Positions 19,631 through 30,007 of a stretch of DNA of 64,000 nucleotides are shown in pieces. The translations under genes and the position numbers were made by a program. The DNA is taken from assembly GCF_915403165.1 (NCBI RefSeq), contig NZ_OU659204.1:1674001-1738000 (forward strand), given 5' to 3'. Below the pieces are notes generated by a model. The model ran no database searches. It saw only the letters and a list, made by a program, of their open reading frames with translations, and had not been told where the DNA came from. This DNA is from Providencia alcalifaciens. Lineage in GTDB: Bacteria; Pseudomonadota; Gammaproteobacteria; Enterobacterales; Enterobacteriaceae. Each line of letters begins with the position of its first letter. Within the stretch, counting starts at the first letter, position 1.

Positions 19631-20230
19631 TGCGTACTCCTTGATTGCTTTTATTCAGTGTTTAGGGTGTTTGCTCGTAAAATGAGCGAAATTAAATGTA
19701 CTTCTATTAATTAATCTACTTCTAGTATCGCGACGTCAAGCTATGGTTAGCTATTGCGCCGCATTGTAAGTCATGTTTTTATCATAACAGAATACAGGTT
19801 ACAGTAAGAAAAAAACTGTTCCATGATGCTATTTATGCCTTAATTGTTAGTAAGTTGCATAATTATTATTCCACTGCGTGTCGTTATTGTCATTGAAGAG
19901 CAGGGGAATACATCAAGTGTTATTAATTTGCTAATATATTAACAAATAACTCCTATGATTACACGGCAAAAACACCTAACGTGAATTTTTTATAGTAAAA
20001 AGAAAACGTTGCTATTTGCTTTTCACCTTTTGAGTACAGCAAATAGGAGTGCTATAGTATTCAACTTATAAAACTGGCATATTGTATGAAACAATCATGG
20101 AACAATTTGCGATGTTTTGACTATGCCGGCGATTACACCGGTCAATGTGTTCTGTCTAATGAGTTACCTTGCAAATGATTCAAAGTGGCTCAGTGACTGC
20201 AAAATCAGCACCCACGTTTTAGGATATAAA
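19631..20230. other. sodB-grxD divergent intergenic region
   Basis: About 600 bp, AT-rich, containing the two divergent promoters. Open frames reach into it from grxD only by an in-frame extension to 20117 that does not resemble protein. I see no RNA gene. Confidence 0.5.
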
Positions 20231-20578
20231 ATGACAACAATCGAAAAAATTGAGCGCCAAGTTAAAGAAAATCCAATTTTATTATACATGAAAGGCTCTC
20301 CAAAACTGCCTAGCTGCGGTTTTTCTGCTCAAGCTGTTCAAGCACTGTCTTCTTGCGGTGAGCGTTTTGCTTACGTTGATATTTTACAAAACCCGGACAT
20401 TCGTGCGGAGCTGCCAAAATATGCTAATTGGCCAACATTCCCACAGTTATGGGTTGATGGCGAGTTAGTTGGCGGTTGTGACATTATCGTTGAAATGTTC
20501 CAACGCGGTGAATTGCAAGCGCTGATCAAAGAAACTGCGGATAAATACCGTCCAGCAGACGAAACCATCACTGAGTAA
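20231..20578 (+). CDS. grxD: Monothiol glutaredoxin Grx4
   Basis: A CGFS-type monothiol glutaredoxin of 115 residues, exactly the E. coli length when started at the ATG 20231 (MTTIEKIERQ). The active-site CGFS is at residues 29-32. Members bind a glutathione-coordinated [2Fe-2S] cluster with BolA proteins and pass it on, linking this gene functionally with suf and RyhB. A shared terminator with rnt follows. Confidence 0.96.
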   Translation: MTTIEKIERQVKENPILLYMKGSPKLPSCGFSAQAVQALSSCGERFAYVDILQNPDIRAELPKYANWPTFPQLWVDGELVGGCDIIVEMFQRGELQALIKETADKYRPADETITE

Positions 20579-20615
20579 TCAAATGGTTCAATAAGCTTTC
20601 ATGCTTATATTGATG

Positions 20616-20652
20616 AAAACCGTATTAGCGTAAAACTAATACGGTTTTTTTA
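20616..20652. terminator. Bidirectional terminator between grxD and rnt
   Basis: A 13-bp perfect stem (AAAACCGTATTAG / CTAATACGGTTTT) with T tracts on both strands, between convergent genes. Confidence 0.9.
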
Positions 20653-20674
20653 TATTTGAGGAATTAAAACTAAA

Positions 20675-21319
20675 TTACTGTGGTTCACTAGGTAGTGGCC
20701 ATCCGCCCAATTTTTTCCATTTATTGACTAATTCGCAAAATAATAGCGCGGTGCGATTAGTATCGTATAGGGCTCCGTGGGCTTGCTTGCCATCAAATGG
20801 AATACCTGCGGTGACACACGCTTTCGCAAGAATGGTTTGTCCAAAGACTAATCCGCTCAGTGCTGCAGTATCAAAGGTTGCGAAGGGATGAAAAGGGTTG
20901 CGCTTTAACCCTGAACGCTCTGCTGCATTCATAACAAAGCTGTGATCAAAATTTGCGTTATGAGCCACCATGATCGCGCGATTGCAATCAGTATTTTTCA
21001 TACCTTTTCGAATTGTTTTAAAAATGGCATGTAATGCTTCATATTCGCTCACTGCACCACGTAGGGGGTTAGTGGGGTCAATACCTGTGAACTCCAGAGC
21101 TGAGGGTTCCAAATTCGCCCCTTCAAATGGTTCTACATGAAAATGCAGTGTTTCATCAATGGCTAACCAGCCATCTTTGTCCATTTTGAGTGTAATGGCC
21201 GCTATCTCTAATAGGCCATCAGTTTTGGGGTTGAACCCACCAGTTTCGACATCAATAACGACTGGGTAGTAACCCCGGAAGCGGTTAACCAGTGAGTTAG
21301 GATTATTTTTTTCAGACAT
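20675..21319 (-). CDS. rnt: Ribonuclease T
   Basis: A DEDD-family 3'-5' exoribonuclease that trims tRNA CCA ends and 23S/5S rRNA. 214 residues (E. coli 215). The catalytic motifs are [21 protein letters not shown] (about 19-39), [12 protein letters not shown] and [11 protein letters not shown]. It is preceded by gloA on the same strand with a separate hairpin between. Confidence 0.96.
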   Translation of the reverse strand: MSEKNNPNSLVNRFRGYYPVVIDVETGGFNPKTDGLLEIAAITLKMDKDGWLAIDETLHFHVEPFEGANLEPSALEFTGIDPTNPLRGAVSEYEALHAIFKTIRKGMKNTDCNRAIMVAHNANFDHSFVMNAAERSGLKRNPFHPFATFDTAALSGLVFGQTILAKACVTAGIPFDGKQAHGALYDTNRTALLFCELVNKWKKLGGWPLPSEPQ

Positions 21320-21397
21320 TAGGCTTTCAATTTACAGTTTCTGGTTGGCTTTCATTATGCCAAAGGGAATACATTTTTGCAGGTAGATACTGAAGAA

Positions 21398-21428
21398 ATT
21401 TTAGGTGATGGTTATCACCACCTAAAAT
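21398..21428 (-). terminator. Hairpin after gloA
   Basis: A 10-bp perfect stem (ATTTTAGGTG / CACCTAAAAT) 19 bp after the gloA stop. The loop contains a further short dyad. Confidence 0.6.
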
Positions 21429-21447
21429 ATAAAATGTATGTGAGGGA

Positions 21448-21855
21448 TTAATTGCCTAATCCTTTGCTTGCACTTTTGTTCTCGATAAGCTCAATTTTAT
21501 AGCCATCTGGATCTTCAACAAAAGCGATAACGGTTGTACCACCTTTGACGGGTCCTGCTTCACGAGTGACATTTCCACCAGCTTGACGAATGTCTTCACA
21601 GGTTTTAGCAACATCATCAACACCTAATGCAATATGACCATAAGCATTACCTAAATCATATTCTGTTACGCCCCAGTTATAAGTTAACTCGATAACAGCA
21701 CCTTCACTTTCATCGCTGTAACCGACGAATGCTAAAGAATATTTGTATTCTGTATTTTCGCTCGTGCGTAGTAAGCGCATACCTAATACTTTGGTATAAA
21801 AATCAATGGAGCGTTGCATGTCGGTAACACGGAGCATGGTATGTAGTAAGCGCAT
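21448..21855 (-). CDS. gloA: Glyoxalase I (lactoylglutathione lyase)
   Basis: Converts the methylglyoxal-glutathione hemithioacetal to S-lactoylglutathione. 135 residues like the E. coli protein. The metal ligands are visible: His5 (LLHTML), Glu56 (GAVIELTYN), His74 (YGHIAL) and Glu122 (GYKIELIEN), the pattern of Ni2+-dependent bacterial enzymes. It is divergent from ydhL. Confidence 0.96.
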   Translation of the reverse strand: MRLLHTMLRVTDMQRSIDFYTKVLGMRLLRTSENTEYKYSLAFVGYSDESEGAVIELTYNWGVTEYDLGNAYGHIALGVDDVAKTCEDIRQAGGNVTREAGPVKGGTTVIAFVEDPDGYKIELIENKSASKGLGN

Positions 21856-22039
21856 AATAGTAGTTTCCCTATAAATTCTTCAGGCAATAATGCTTAAAGT
21901 CGAATCGATTTATCTATCAATATAACGTGACAATATGACTAAATACAGCGATTGAGGTTTATTTTTTAGTCATATCATGGCTATACTCAATTTAAGGGAG
22001 TATATCATAATTTTATGTTTATATTACGGGTGGTTAACG

Positions 22040-22279
22040 ATGGCAGAACAACTTGAGTTTTTTGACATTCCAAGCCCTTGCCGTGGAATATGCCAGACCA
22101 ACGAGCAGGGATATTGCCGAGGTTGTTATCGAACCCGAGATGAACGTTTTGGTTGGTTACAGTTCACTAACGCTGAAAAACGTCATGTCATCCGTTTATG
22201 TCGCCAGCGATTTTTAAGGGCAAATAATAAGAAAACGGCTCAAGAAGACATGAATGATCCTCAACAGTCTCTATTTTGA
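22040..22279 (+). CDS. ydhL: DUF1289 small cysteine-rich protein YdhL
   Basis: 79 residues from the ATG at 22040, the E. coli YdhL length. The frame is open further upstream to 21977, but MAEQLEFFDIPSPCRGIC aligns with the known N-terminus. Four cysteines (PCRGIC and YCRGCYR) form a putative metal-binding knuckle, followed by the DERFGW and RLCRQRFL blocks of DUF1289. The function is unknown. The C-terminal QQSLF is also shared with E. coli. Confidence 0.88.
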   Translation: MAEQLEFFDIPSPCRGICQTNEQGYCRGCYRTRDERFGWLQFTNAEKRHVIRLCRQRFLRANNKKTAQEDMNDPQQSLF

Positions 22280-22785
22280 TTGTCAATAAAACTATTATAA
22301 GTTAAATGATTTAATAATAAATCAATTCATTTGAATTAATTCCAATAGTTACATTTCAATAAAATTTTATTTATTCAAAACGATGATGAAACTCATATAA
22401 ATCAACTGTAAATGACATAATTTTAAGAATAACTATATTACTTTGTTTTTAAAGGTTTTATTTGCTATCGCGTTTTTTATTGTTAGTTGTAATTACTATA
22501 AGGGTTAAAATAGATAGATTTGAAAGAAGAGTAAGGCTATTCTTATTAATAAGATAATTGATAGATTGTCTTATTAAGTGATTATATTGTTTTCATATGA
22601 AAAATCATGGGGAAAAACAAGGTGTATGTCACCAAATTATTTATTGATACTCACTATATATAGGTATTTATTAGGTGCTAGCTCAATAAAAGGTTGTAAA
22701 GATAAAAGGGAATTAATATATAATTTAAAAAATAATATTTATTTGGCATATTTTTTAGGCATATAATTATATAAAGGAGGGTAAA
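22280..22785. other. AT-rich region upstream of slyA
   Basis: About 500 bp of very AT-rich DNA. E. coli has nemR/nemA further along here; they are absent. An open frame at 22578-22766 looks like chance coding. The rest is presumably slyA promoter DNA. Confidence 0.5.
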
Positions 22786-23220
22786 TTGGAATCTCAAATT
22801 GGAACTGAATTATCTCGAGTAGTCCGTATGTGGCGAGCATTGATTGACTATCGCCTCAAGCCACTTAAACTCACACAAACACACTGGGTAACACTGCATA
22901 ATATTAGTCAGTTACCGCCCGAACAGTCGCAGATTCAATTGGCAAAAGCAATCGGTATTGAGCAACCATCTCTGGTCAGAACATTAGATCAATTAGAAGA
23001 AAAAAGGCTCATTTCTCGTCATACATGTTCGAATGACCGACGCGCCAAGAGAATCAAACTCACAGAGGAGTCGGAGCCTTTTATCAAAACGGTGGATCAA
23101 GTGATTAATAATACTCGGACAGAAATTTTAAGTAATATTAGTCATGATGAGCTAAGCCAGTTATCTTTACTACTATTAAAATTGGAGAAAAATATTCTAC
23201 GCTTACAAAACGATTCATAG
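22786..23220 (+). CDS. slyA: MarR-family regulator SlyA, TTG start
   Basis: A winged-helix dimeric activator that counteracts H-NS at virulence and envelope genes. 144 residues, same as E. coli. The start is TTG at 22786: a strong AGGAGG lies five bases upstream and the protein begins [20 protein letters not shown], aligned with SlyA. The DNA-binding core [13 protein letters not shown]...[19 protein letters not shown] is nearly identical to E. coli. It is upstream of and convergent with slyB. Confidence 0.95.
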   Translation: MESQIGTELSRVVRMWRALIDYRLKPLKLTQTHWVTLHNISQLPPEQSQIQLAKAIGIEQPSLVRTLDQLEEKRLISRHTCSNDRRAKRIKLTEESEPFIKTVDQVINNTRTEILSNISHDELSQLSLLLLKLEKNILRLQNDS

Positions 23221-23616
23221 ACTAATAATTGTATTTTTCTAATTTCATTTTATTTATATGAATATAATGTATATAAATATACGTTAAACTAATAACTATG
23301 GCCACCATGCACGTAATATGTGTTTTTATATAGATGCATGATTTTTTACGTGAGGCGGCTTTGTATTCTATTACTATGGATTAATTCTTAAAAAATAGGG
23401 CATTAAGGTGTACATATATGAATAACAAATATTGGTCAAGAAAAACAGAGAATACAGATTATGTAAATTACATTTTACTAGAATGATATTAATCACAATT
23501 ATTCAAAAAAGTTCTATTGTAGAGCTCATAAACAAAAAGATAGTGAAGAGCTCAGATTCGATAAAAAATTATTACTAATAAGCTAAAACATAAAATACTA
23601 ATCATGATTTAAATAA
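23221..23616. other. Gene-free interval slyA-slyB
   Basis: Very AT-rich. The only candidate is a 22-codon frame starting at 23418, for which I have no support. Confidence 0.45.
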
Positions 23617-23656
23617 AAAATGCGTTCATCGATTAATTAGTCGGTGAACGCATTTT
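23617..23656 (-). terminator. slyB terminator
   Basis: A 16-bp stem (AAAATGCGTTCATCGA / TCGGTGAACGCATTTT, one G-T pair) with A and T runs on both sides, 19 bp beyond the slyB stop. Confidence 0.88.
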
Positions 23657-23675
23657 ATTTTCAATTTATGTCAAA

Positions 23676-24143
23676 TTAGCGAGGTGACACAGTCACTGTA
23701 TTTCCGCTGTTTGCGATCATAACACGCTGACCTACACGGAAAGCGGCAGGATCTTGTTTCTGAACAACAACAATGTTTTTACCACTGTCTAAACGGATTT
23801 CAAGCTGCACACCTTGGCTTTTGTTTAGGGCACCTTGTGCTTGTTGACCCGCTAAACCACCTGCGATTGCACCAGCCGCTGTTGCTAGTGTTTTACCAGT
23901 ACCACCACCGACGGTATTACCTAACAGGCCACCGATAACTGCACCGCCAATTGCACCAATCACGTTACCATCTTCACCTGCTTGAATGGTCACTGGGCGT
24001 GCGTTGAGTACCGTACCATAAGTCACAGTTTGGACTTGTTTAGCATCTTGAGCTGAAATAGTATCACCAGAAAGCGTACTTGTATTGACACAGCCAGATA
24101 ACGCAACAACCGCAGCAACACCTACAAAAACTTTCTTAAGCAT
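23676..24143 (-). CDS. slyB: Outer membrane lipoprotein SlyB (glycine zipper)
   Basis: 155 residues, as in E. coli. It has a lipoprotein signal with lipobox VVALSGC (Cys18) and a glycine-zipper 2TM segment (about 62-102: GNVIGAIGGAVIGGLLGNTVGG...AGAIAGGLAGQQAQG). In E. coli SlyB is PhoP-regulated and stabilises outer membrane proteins under envelope stress. Confidence 0.93.
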   Translation of the reverse strand: MLKKVFVGVAAVVALSGCVNTSTLSGDTISAQDAKQVQTVTYGTVLNARPVTIQAGEDGNVIGAIGGAVIGGLLGNTVGGGTGKTLATAAGAIAGGLAGQQAQGALNKSQGVQLEIRLDSGKNIVVVQKQDPAAFRVGQRVMIANSGNTVTVSPR

Positions 24144-24667
24144 AATAACTCCTATGAGACTTGCTGTTCGTGGCAGTAACGTAGCATCGAAGATTTGTTC
24201 TTACCATAAGCACAACAACATGAAAAATTTGTTTTAGATAACAGAGCCTAGACTACTAATTTTGAATTAAATAATGCATCAACACTAGGTAAAATATCTC
24301 AAATTCCACCCAAAATCCCAACGTAAGGCACCCTTTGCTAAAGAATTATCTATTTTTTGACTATTTTAGAACATCAATTTATGGCAAAGGCTAAGTAAGG
24401 GATTTTCACCTGTAATAAAAACCACTCACCTTAAGGTGTAGCAGATAATTACAGAATGAACCATTATAAATCAAATTAAATAAATGAGAGATAGAAAAAC
24501 GATTCATTGTTGCTATTTTGCTCACTATTTTCATCTCTTCTATCAATTATTTATTATTCCTGCGAAGCGCTACGAGAAATTGAATCAAGCAGTTGACAAA
24601 TTCTTCTCCCACAGCACAATCTTTCCTAGTTTATCTCATCGGGTGAATAGACACGTTAAAGGGAATA
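24144..24667. other. slyB-anmK divergent intergenic region
   Basis: About 520 bp without a supported gene. It contains the slyB promoter on one side and the anmK promoter on the other. An open frame at 24484-24678 overlaps the anmK start and is not credible. Confidence 0.5.
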
Positions 24668-25792
24668 ATGATGATTAAATCGGGTCGCTATATCGGTGTT
24701 ATGTCAGGAACCAGCCTAGATGGTGTTGATGTCGTATTAGCTGCAATCAACGATAAGTTTGTTGCAGAGCAAGCTAGCTTGAGCGCCGCATTTCCGATTG
24801 AACTGAAAAAGCGCATTCTTAATATTTGCCAAGGGCAAGAAACAACACTTTCTGAATTGGGAAAAATAGACAGAGAGCTTGGCACAATATATGCGGATGC
24901 TATTCATCAGCTGCTTCATCAAACGGGCCTATCTCCTGAAGATATTATTGCGATTGGTTGTCACGGGCAAACGGTTTGGCATGAACCTGATAGTGAAACA
25001 CCGTTTACTATGCAAATTGGTGATAACAACCGCATCGCGGCATTAACGGGAATAACGACAGTAGGTGATTTTCGCCGTAGAGACATGGCTTATGGTGGGC
25101 AAGGTGCTCCGTTAGTTCCTGCATTTCATTTAGCCGTATTAGGGCATCCGACTGAAAAACGTATTGTGCTTAACATTGGCGGGATTGCTAATGTTACTGC
25201 ATTGCTGCCAAATGCATATGTAAAAGGCTATGACACAGGACCTGGCAATATGTTAATGGACACTTGGGTCTGGCGTAATAAGCAACAAGCGTATGATAAA
25301 GATGGTGAATGGGCAAAAACAGGAACGGTGAATCAGGCATTATTAAATGCGATGCTTAATGATAACTATTTTAAACGTTCGCCCCCTAAGAGTACTGGGC
25401 GTGAATATTTTAATATGCAATGGCTAGAACAGCATTTGTCGCATTTTCAATTGCTATCTCCTGAAGACGTGCAGGCAACATTGTGTGAGTTGACCGCGGT
25501 ATCTATCGTGGATCAAGTTAAGTTATGTGGTGGCTGTGAACGTTTAATTGTTTGTGGCGGCGGCGCACAAAATAAATTCTTGATGTTGCGATTAGCGACA
25601 TTACTGCCGGGGATTGAAGTCGCACCAAGTGATAAATTTGGATTGAGTGGCGATGATATGGAAGCACTGGCATTTGCTTGGCTTGCTGCTCGCACAGTTT
25701 CAGGCTTATCAGGTAGCCTTGCATCAGTAACGGGTGCAAGCAGAGATAGTATATTAGGTGCGATATATCCCGCAAATATTGATATAAAATAA
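24668..25792 (+). CDS. anmK: Anhydro-N-acetylmuramic acid kinase
   Basis: Phosphorylates and opens 1,6-anhydroMurNAc from peptidoglycan recycling to give MurNAc-6-phosphate. An ASKHA-fold kinase of 374 residues (E. coli 369). The N-terminal phosphate loop [17 protein letters not shown] and [11 protein letters not shown] and GGIANVT motifs are clear. Two adjacent ATGs (24668, 24671) are possible starts. Followed after 20 bp by pdxH, as in E. coli. Confidence 0.95.
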   Translation: MMIKSGRYIGVMSGTSLDGVDVVLAAINDKFVAEQASLSAAFPIELKKRILNICQGQETTLSELGKIDRELGTIYADAIHQLLHQTGLSPEDIIAIGCHGQTVWHEPDSETPFTMQIGDNNRIAALTGITTVGDFRRRDMAYGGQGAPLVPAFHLAVLGHPTEKRIVLNIGGIANVTALLPNAYVKGYDTGPGNMLMDTWVWRNKQQAYDKDGEWAKTGTVNQALLNAMLNDNYFKRSPPKSTGREYFNMQWLEQHLSHFQLLSPEDVQATLCELTAVSIVDQVKLCGGCERLIVCGGGAQNKFLMLRLATLLPGIEVAPSDKFGLSGDDMEALAFAWLAARTVSGLSGSLASVTGASRDSILGAIYPANIDIK

Positions 25793-25812
25793 CCGCTTGA
25801 AAGGACTGTAAA

Positions 25813-26466
25813 ATGAACGAACTTGAAGAGATCGATCTTGCTGCGGTACGACGTGAATATACAAAAGGTGGATTGAGACGCAAAGATTTAACACCAGATC
25901 CTATTCCACTGTTTGAGCGCTGGTTAAAGCAAGCCTGTGAAGCGCGATTAACTGACCCGACAGCAATGTGTGTGGCAACAGTCGATGAAACCGGGCAGCC
26001 TTATCAACGGATCGTATTATTAAAGCACTTCGATGAAAACGGATTAGTCTTTTATACCAATCTGGGAAGCCGTAAAGCGCAGCATTTAGAGCATAACAAT
26101 AAAATCAGTTTGCATTTCCCATGGTATCAATTAGAACGCCAAGTTCATTTTACCGGCATTGCTGAGCGTTTAAGCCCTATTGAAGTACTGAAATATTTCC
26201 ATAGTCGCCCAAAAGATAGCCAAATAGCGGCTTGGGCATCTGCTCAGTCTTCGAGGATTTCGGCTCGTGGGATCTTAGAAGGAAAATTTTTAGAACTTAA
26301 GCAGAAATTCCAAAATGGCGAGGTTCCATTACCGAGTTTTTGGGGGGGCTATCGCGTTGTTTTTAACAGTGTCGAATTTTGGCAAGGTGGAGCTCACCGC
26401 TTGCATGACCGCTTTCTATACCAAAGAGAAGGGGATGGCTGGGTAATTGACCGATTAGCCCCGTAA
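25813..26466 (+). CDS. pdxH: Pyridoxine/pyridoxamine 5'-phosphate oxidase
   Basis: An FMN enzyme that makes pyridoxal 5'-phosphate from PNP or PMP with O2. 217 residues (E. coli 218). It starts [23 protein letters not shown] and contains the FMN-binding [26 protein letters not shown] and the C-terminal [14 protein letters not shown] block. The AAAGGAC ribosome site is 6 bp upstream. With pdxY nearby this makes a vitamin B6 cluster. Confidence 0.96.
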   Translation: MNELEEIDLAAVRREYTKGGLRRKDLTPDPIPLFERWLKQACEARLTDPTAMCVATVDETGQPYQRIVLLKHFDENGLVFYTNLGSRKAQHLEHNNKISLHFPWYQLERQVHFTGIAERLSPIEVLKYFHSRPKDSQIAAWASAQSSRISARGILEGKFLELKQKFQNGEVPLPSFWGGYRVVFNSVEFWQGGAHRLHDRFLYQREGDGWVIDRLAP

Positions 26467-26626
26467 TAAATGGTTTTTTAGCTGGCACTTAATTGATATG
26501 CGCTTTATGCTATAGCCTCGTTTAAGAAAATTGACAAATCATACTGGCGAGCCTTTGAGCGACGTCTCATTCTGTCAATTTCCTACATTAAAATAGATAG
26601 ACAAAATTCAACCGATGGAGTCATTG

Positions 26627-27901
26627 ATGTCTAGCAATAACCTGATTAAACAATTGCAAGAGCGGGGCCTCGTTGCCCAGGTAACGGATGAGGATGCGTT
26701 AGCAGAGAGACTGGCGCAGGGCCCTATCTCTCTCTATTGTGGCTTCGACCCTACCGCCGATAGCTTGCACTTGGGACATCTGGTTCCTTTGCTGTGTTTA
26801 AAACGATTCCAACTAGCCGGGCACAAGCCTGTGGCATTGGTCGGTGGCGCAACGGGCCTTATTGGCGACCCGAGTTTTAAAGCTACTGAACGTAAATTAA
26901 ACACCACAGAAACCGTTCAAGAGTGGGTAGATAAAATCCGTAACCAAGTTTCACCATTCCTTAGTTTTGATTGTGGTGAAAATAGCGCACGTCTAGCTAA
27001 CAACTATGATTGGTTTGGCAAAATGGACGTGCTGACATTCTTACGTGATATTGGTAAACACTTCTCCGTTAACCAAATGATCAACCGTGAGTCTGTTAAG
27101 CAGCGTTTAAACCGTGATGATGTCGGGATCTCTTTCACTGAATTCGCCTATAACCTATTACAAGGTTATGATTTTGCGAACATGAATAAAGAGATGGGTG
27201 TTGAGTTGCAAATTGGTGGTTCAGACCAATGGGGTAACATTACTTCAGGTATCGATTTAACTCGCCGTCTGCATCAAAACCAAGTGTTTGGTTTAACTGT
27301 TCCACTGATCACCAAAACAGACGGTACCAAGTTTGGTAAAACCGAAGGTGGTGCAGTATGGTTAGATCCGAAGAAAACCAGCCAATATAAATTCTATCAA
27401 TTCTGGATCAACACAGCGGATGCTGACGTCTATCGCTTCCTGAAATTCTTTACTTTCATGGAATTAAGCGAAATTGATGCGTTGGAAGAAGAAGACAAAA
27501 ATAGTGGCAAAGCACCTCGCGCACAGTACATCTTAGCAGAAGAAGTGACTAAGCTAGTTCACGGTGAAGCGGGTCTCGCGGCTGCAAAACGCATTACTGA
27601 AAGCTTATTCTCTGGCGCAGTATCTGATTTAACTGAAGCTGACTTTGAACAGTTAGCTCAAGATGGCATGCCATGCATCACCCTAGAAGATGGTGCAGAC
27701 CTCCAGCAAGCATTAGTTGATTCAGAACTGGTACCTTCTCGTGGCCAAGCAAGAACGGCAATCAGCTCAAATGCAGTCTCTGTCAATGGTCAGAAACAAA
27801 CTGAACCAATGTATGTATTCACTGATGCTGACCGTTTATTTGGTCGTTATACACTTATCCGCCGCGGTAAGAAAAACGACTGCTTAGTTAACTGGAAATA
27901 G
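26627..27901 (+). CDS. tyrS: Tyrosyl-tRNA synthetase
   Basis: Class Ic aminoacyl-tRNA synthetase of 424 residues, exactly the E. coli length when started at 26627 ([16 protein letters not shown]); the ATG at 26615 lies over the GGAG ribosome site. The HIGH-type motif is HLGHL near residue 46-50, the KMSKS-type motif is KFGKT and a C-terminal S4 RNA-binding domain begins near residue 355. Confidence 0.97.
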   Translation: MSSNNLIKQLQERGLVAQVTDEDALAERLAQGPISLYCGFDPTADSLHLGHLVPLLCLKRFQLAGHKPVALVGGATGLIGDPSFKATERKLNTTETVQEWVDKIRNQVSPFLSFDCGENSARLANNYDWFGKMDVLTFLRDIGKHFSVNQMINRESVKQRLNRDDVGISFTEFAYNLLQGYDFANMNKEMGVELQIGGSDQWGNITSGIDLTRRLHQNQVFGLTVPLITKTDGTKFGKTEGGAVWLDPKKTSQYKFYQFWINTADADVYRFLKFFTFMELSEIDALEEEDKNSGKAPRAQYILAEEVTKLVHGEAGLAAAKRITESLFSGAVSDLTEADFEQLAQDGMPCITLEDGADLQQALVDSELVPSRGQARTAISSNAVSVNGQKQTEPMYVFTDADRLFGRYTLIRRGKKNDCLVNWK

Positions 27902-27925
27902 CTCTGACGAACCTTTGTAATATAT

Positions 27926-27945
27926 AGCCCGGAAATCTCCGGGCT
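27926..27945 (+). terminator. tyrS hairpin terminator
   Basis: An 8-bp GC-rich stem (AGCCCGGA / TCCGGGCT) 24 bp past the tyrS stop, with a weak T tract. Confidence 0.7.
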
Positions 27946-28012
27946 ATTCATATTGGCAAATGGCTACTCACTGATTTCTCTTCATTCGACATAACAATTC
28001 TCTGGGTTTCCA

Positions 28013-28876
28013 ATGAAAAGCGTATTATCAATTCAATCCCATGTTGTTTTCGGCCATGCAGGAAACAGTGCTGCTGCATTCCCTATGTGCCGTATGGGCG
28101 TAGATGTGTGGCCACTTAATACAGTGCAATTCTCCAACCATACTCAGTATCCACAATGGACGGGTTCGGTATTTCCAGCTCAGCATTTGACAGATATTGT
28201 CGAAGGATTAGCAAAAATCCATAAACTGGCAATCTGTGATGCCGTGTTAAGTGGCTATATTGGTTCTGCTGAGCAAGGCAATGATATTCTAGCTATTGTT
28301 CAAAAAGTCAAAGTGGCAAATCCGCAGGCCATCTATTTTTGTGACCCTGTGATGGGACATCCAGAGAAGGGATGTATTGTTGCACCCGGTGTCGCAGAGT
28401 TTCTTTGCCAACAAGCGTTAGTGGCGAGTGATGTGATTGCGCCTAACTTATTAGAGTTAGAAACTTTAGCGAATGAAAGAATCACGACTGTAGAGCAAGC
28501 CGTTCAAGCGGCACGTCGATTATGTCAGAAAGGCCCTAAAACGGTATTAGTTAAGCATTTAAGCCGTGCAGGCTATCGTGCAGACCGCTTTGAAATGATC
28601 TTAGTCACTGCGGAACACAGCTGGCATGTTAGCCGCCCATTAGTAGATTTCGGTGAAAAACAGCCGGTGGGAGTCGGCGATTTAACGAGTGGTTTAATGT
28701 TGGTCAACATCTTAAAAGGTGAGCCACTAGATAAAGGCTTAGAGCATGTTGCAGCAGCAGTCTATGAAGTGATGCTGAAAACCAAAGAAATGGGTGAGTA
28801 CGAACTTCAATTAGTCGCCGCCCAAGATTTGATGGTCAGCCCTCAACATAAATTCTGCGCAACTCAGTTAGACTGA
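28013..28876 (+). CDS. pdxY: Pyridoxal kinase PdxY
   Basis: A ribokinase-family enzyme phosphorylating pyridoxal in B6 salvage. 287 residues, as in E. coli. Motifs include [19 protein letters not shown] at the N-terminus, [14 protein letters not shown] in the middle and the anion-hole/catalytic GVGDLTSG near residue 222. It lies between tyrS and gst, the conserved order. Confidence 0.96.
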   Translation: MKSVLSIQSHVVFGHAGNSAAAFPMCRMGVDVWPLNTVQFSNHTQYPQWTGSVFPAQHLTDIVEGLAKIHKLAICDAVLSGYIGSAEQGNDILAIVQKVKVANPQAIYFCDPVMGHPEKGCIVAPGVAEFLCQQALVASDVIAPNLLELETLANERITTVEQAVQAARRLCQKGPKTVLVKHLSRAGYRADRFEMILVTAEHSWHVSRPLVDFGEKQPVGVGDLTSGLMLVNILKGEPLDKGLEHVAAAVYEVMLKTKEMGEYELQLVAAQDLMVSPQHKFCATQLD

Positions 28877-28889
28877 TTGAGCTTCATAA

Positions 28890-28914
28890 TAAAAAACAGC
28901 GCCGAATGGCGCTG
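28890..28914 (-). terminator. Terminator hairpin serving gst, placed next to the pdxY stop
   Basis: The palindrome CAGCGCCGAATGGCGCTG (28897-28914) is preceded by six A residues, so on the minus strand it forms a stem plus T tract. It lies 20 bp after the pdxY stop, 190 bp beyond the gst stop. Confidence 0.75.
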
Positions 28915-28976
28915 TCAGACCATTGACAAACCCATCAGGTTTGGAAATGGCTCTTTCGGGTTGTAAAATTAACGAG

Positions 28977-29045
28977 GAAAATCAATTCATTGATTTTCGC
29001 CTGATAACACAAAGAGGGAAAAACCACGCTTTTATCCCTCTTTGT
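28977..29045. repeat. Two further inverted repeats in the pdxY-gst intergenic region
   Basis: 28977-28998 is a GAAAATCAAT / ATTGATTTTC dyad and 29009-29045 an ACAAAGAGGGA / TCCCTCTTTGT dyad of 11 bp with a 15-base loop. Together with the two flanking identical hairpins they make a four-hairpin region in overlapping 3' ends. Confidence 0.75.
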
Positions 29046-29056
29046 CAGCAACCTCA

Positions 29057-29079
29057 CAGCGCCGAATGGCGCTGTTTTT
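29057..29079 (+). terminator. Terminator hairpin serving pdxY, placed next to the gst stop
   Basis: A second exact copy of CAGCGCCGAATGGCGCTG, here followed by TTTTT, so it terminates + strand transcripts. It lies 180 bp past the pdxY stop and 24 bp before the gst stop. Confidence 0.8.
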
Positions 29080-29102
29080 GTAAATACGATTCAAGCGATA
29101 GA

Positions 29103-29717
29103 TTACTTTTTCAGTAACCCTTCCGCTTCTAATGCCTCTTGTACTTTTGGACGCTTCGCAATCTTCTCACAATATTCATTCAGATGGCTTAATGCGCTGA
29201 TATCAACGCCAACTAATCGAGTCCAGTTGGTGACGGTAAACAGATACGCATCTGCAACACAGAAATCACTTTTAGCGACAAAGTAAGGCTGATTTTTCAG
29301 AACATCATTCACGTACTGGAATTTTTTCAGTAAATTTGCTCGAACAATATCTTTATATTCTTCAGGGGTATTTGGCGCAAATAATGGGCCAAAATTCTTA
29401 TGAAGTTCAGTAGAAATGAAGTTTAGCGCTTCTAACTGATGGTAGCGCTTCATTGAACCTGGCAGGGCAATTAAGTTTCTATTTGGGTTTTGATCTGCAA
29501 TATATTGGACAATCACAGCACCTTCAGTTAATTGCTCATCATCATCTAAAACGAGAGTAGGAACTTGACCTTTAGGGTTAATTTCTAAGAAGTTTTCACC
29601 CGTTTCTGTGATTTTCTCTTTTAAATTAACACGAACAATACTGAAATCTAATCCTGCTTCACGCAGAATGATATGAGGAGAAAGTGAGCAGGCACCGGGA
29701 GCGTAATACAATTTCAT
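29103..29717 (-). CDS. gstA: Glutathione S-transferase (beta class)
   Basis: 204 residues from the second of two adjacent ATGs, which has AGGAG seven bases upstream. The N-terminal thioredoxin fold (MKLYYAPGACSLSPHIILREAG) carries the beta-class Cys10 and Ser11; the glutathione-binding segment NPKGQVPTLVLDD is followed by the helical domain (about 85-200). The position after pdxY matches E. coli gstA. Conjugates or reduces electrophiles with glutathione. Confidence 0.93.
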   Translation of the reverse strand: MKLYYAPGACSLSPHIILREAGLDFSIVRVNLKEKITETGENFLEINPKGQVPTLVLDDDEQLTEGAVIVQYIADQNPNRNLIALPGSMKRYHQLEALNFISTELHKNFGPLFAPNTPEEYKDIVRANLLKKFQYVNDVLKNQPYFVAKSDFCVADAYLFTVTNWTRLVGVDISALSHLNEYCEKIAKRPKVQEALEAEGLLKK

Positions 29718-30007
29718 CATAAAACTCCTAAGTCATAGAATGGTCATCATTATTGTTCTTCCAAGTATACACCAGATTTAAAAAGAGAATTGCTAAAGGA
29801 TGCGGGATGGCTCTCAATATCTAAAATCACTGTAATATATGGCAAGCTTACGGTAGGCGAGTATTTCTTGAGGGAATTATCTATTTAATTGATAATTCAT
29901 TAAAATTAAGAATGTTACAGGATAGGTATCTGAGAGGGTTTTGTTATAATTTTGCCTCACATTGAGCTATTCTCTCAATCCTTAGCCACATTTTATGAGC
30001 TGTCAAA

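Noticed and set aside
22578..22766. 62-codon frame upstream of slyA
   Set aside because: Very AT-rich low-complexity translation, no ribosome site.
23418..23486. 22-codon ORF in the slyA-slyB gap
   Set aside because: Weak ribosome site, no known family, could be chance in AT-rich DNA.
24484..24678. 64-codon frame overlapping anmK
   Set aside because: No ribosome site and overlaps the well supported anmK start.
28923..29117. 64-codon frame between pdxY and gst
   Set aside because: It crosses three hairpins and the gst stop, and begins with TTG without a ribosome site.
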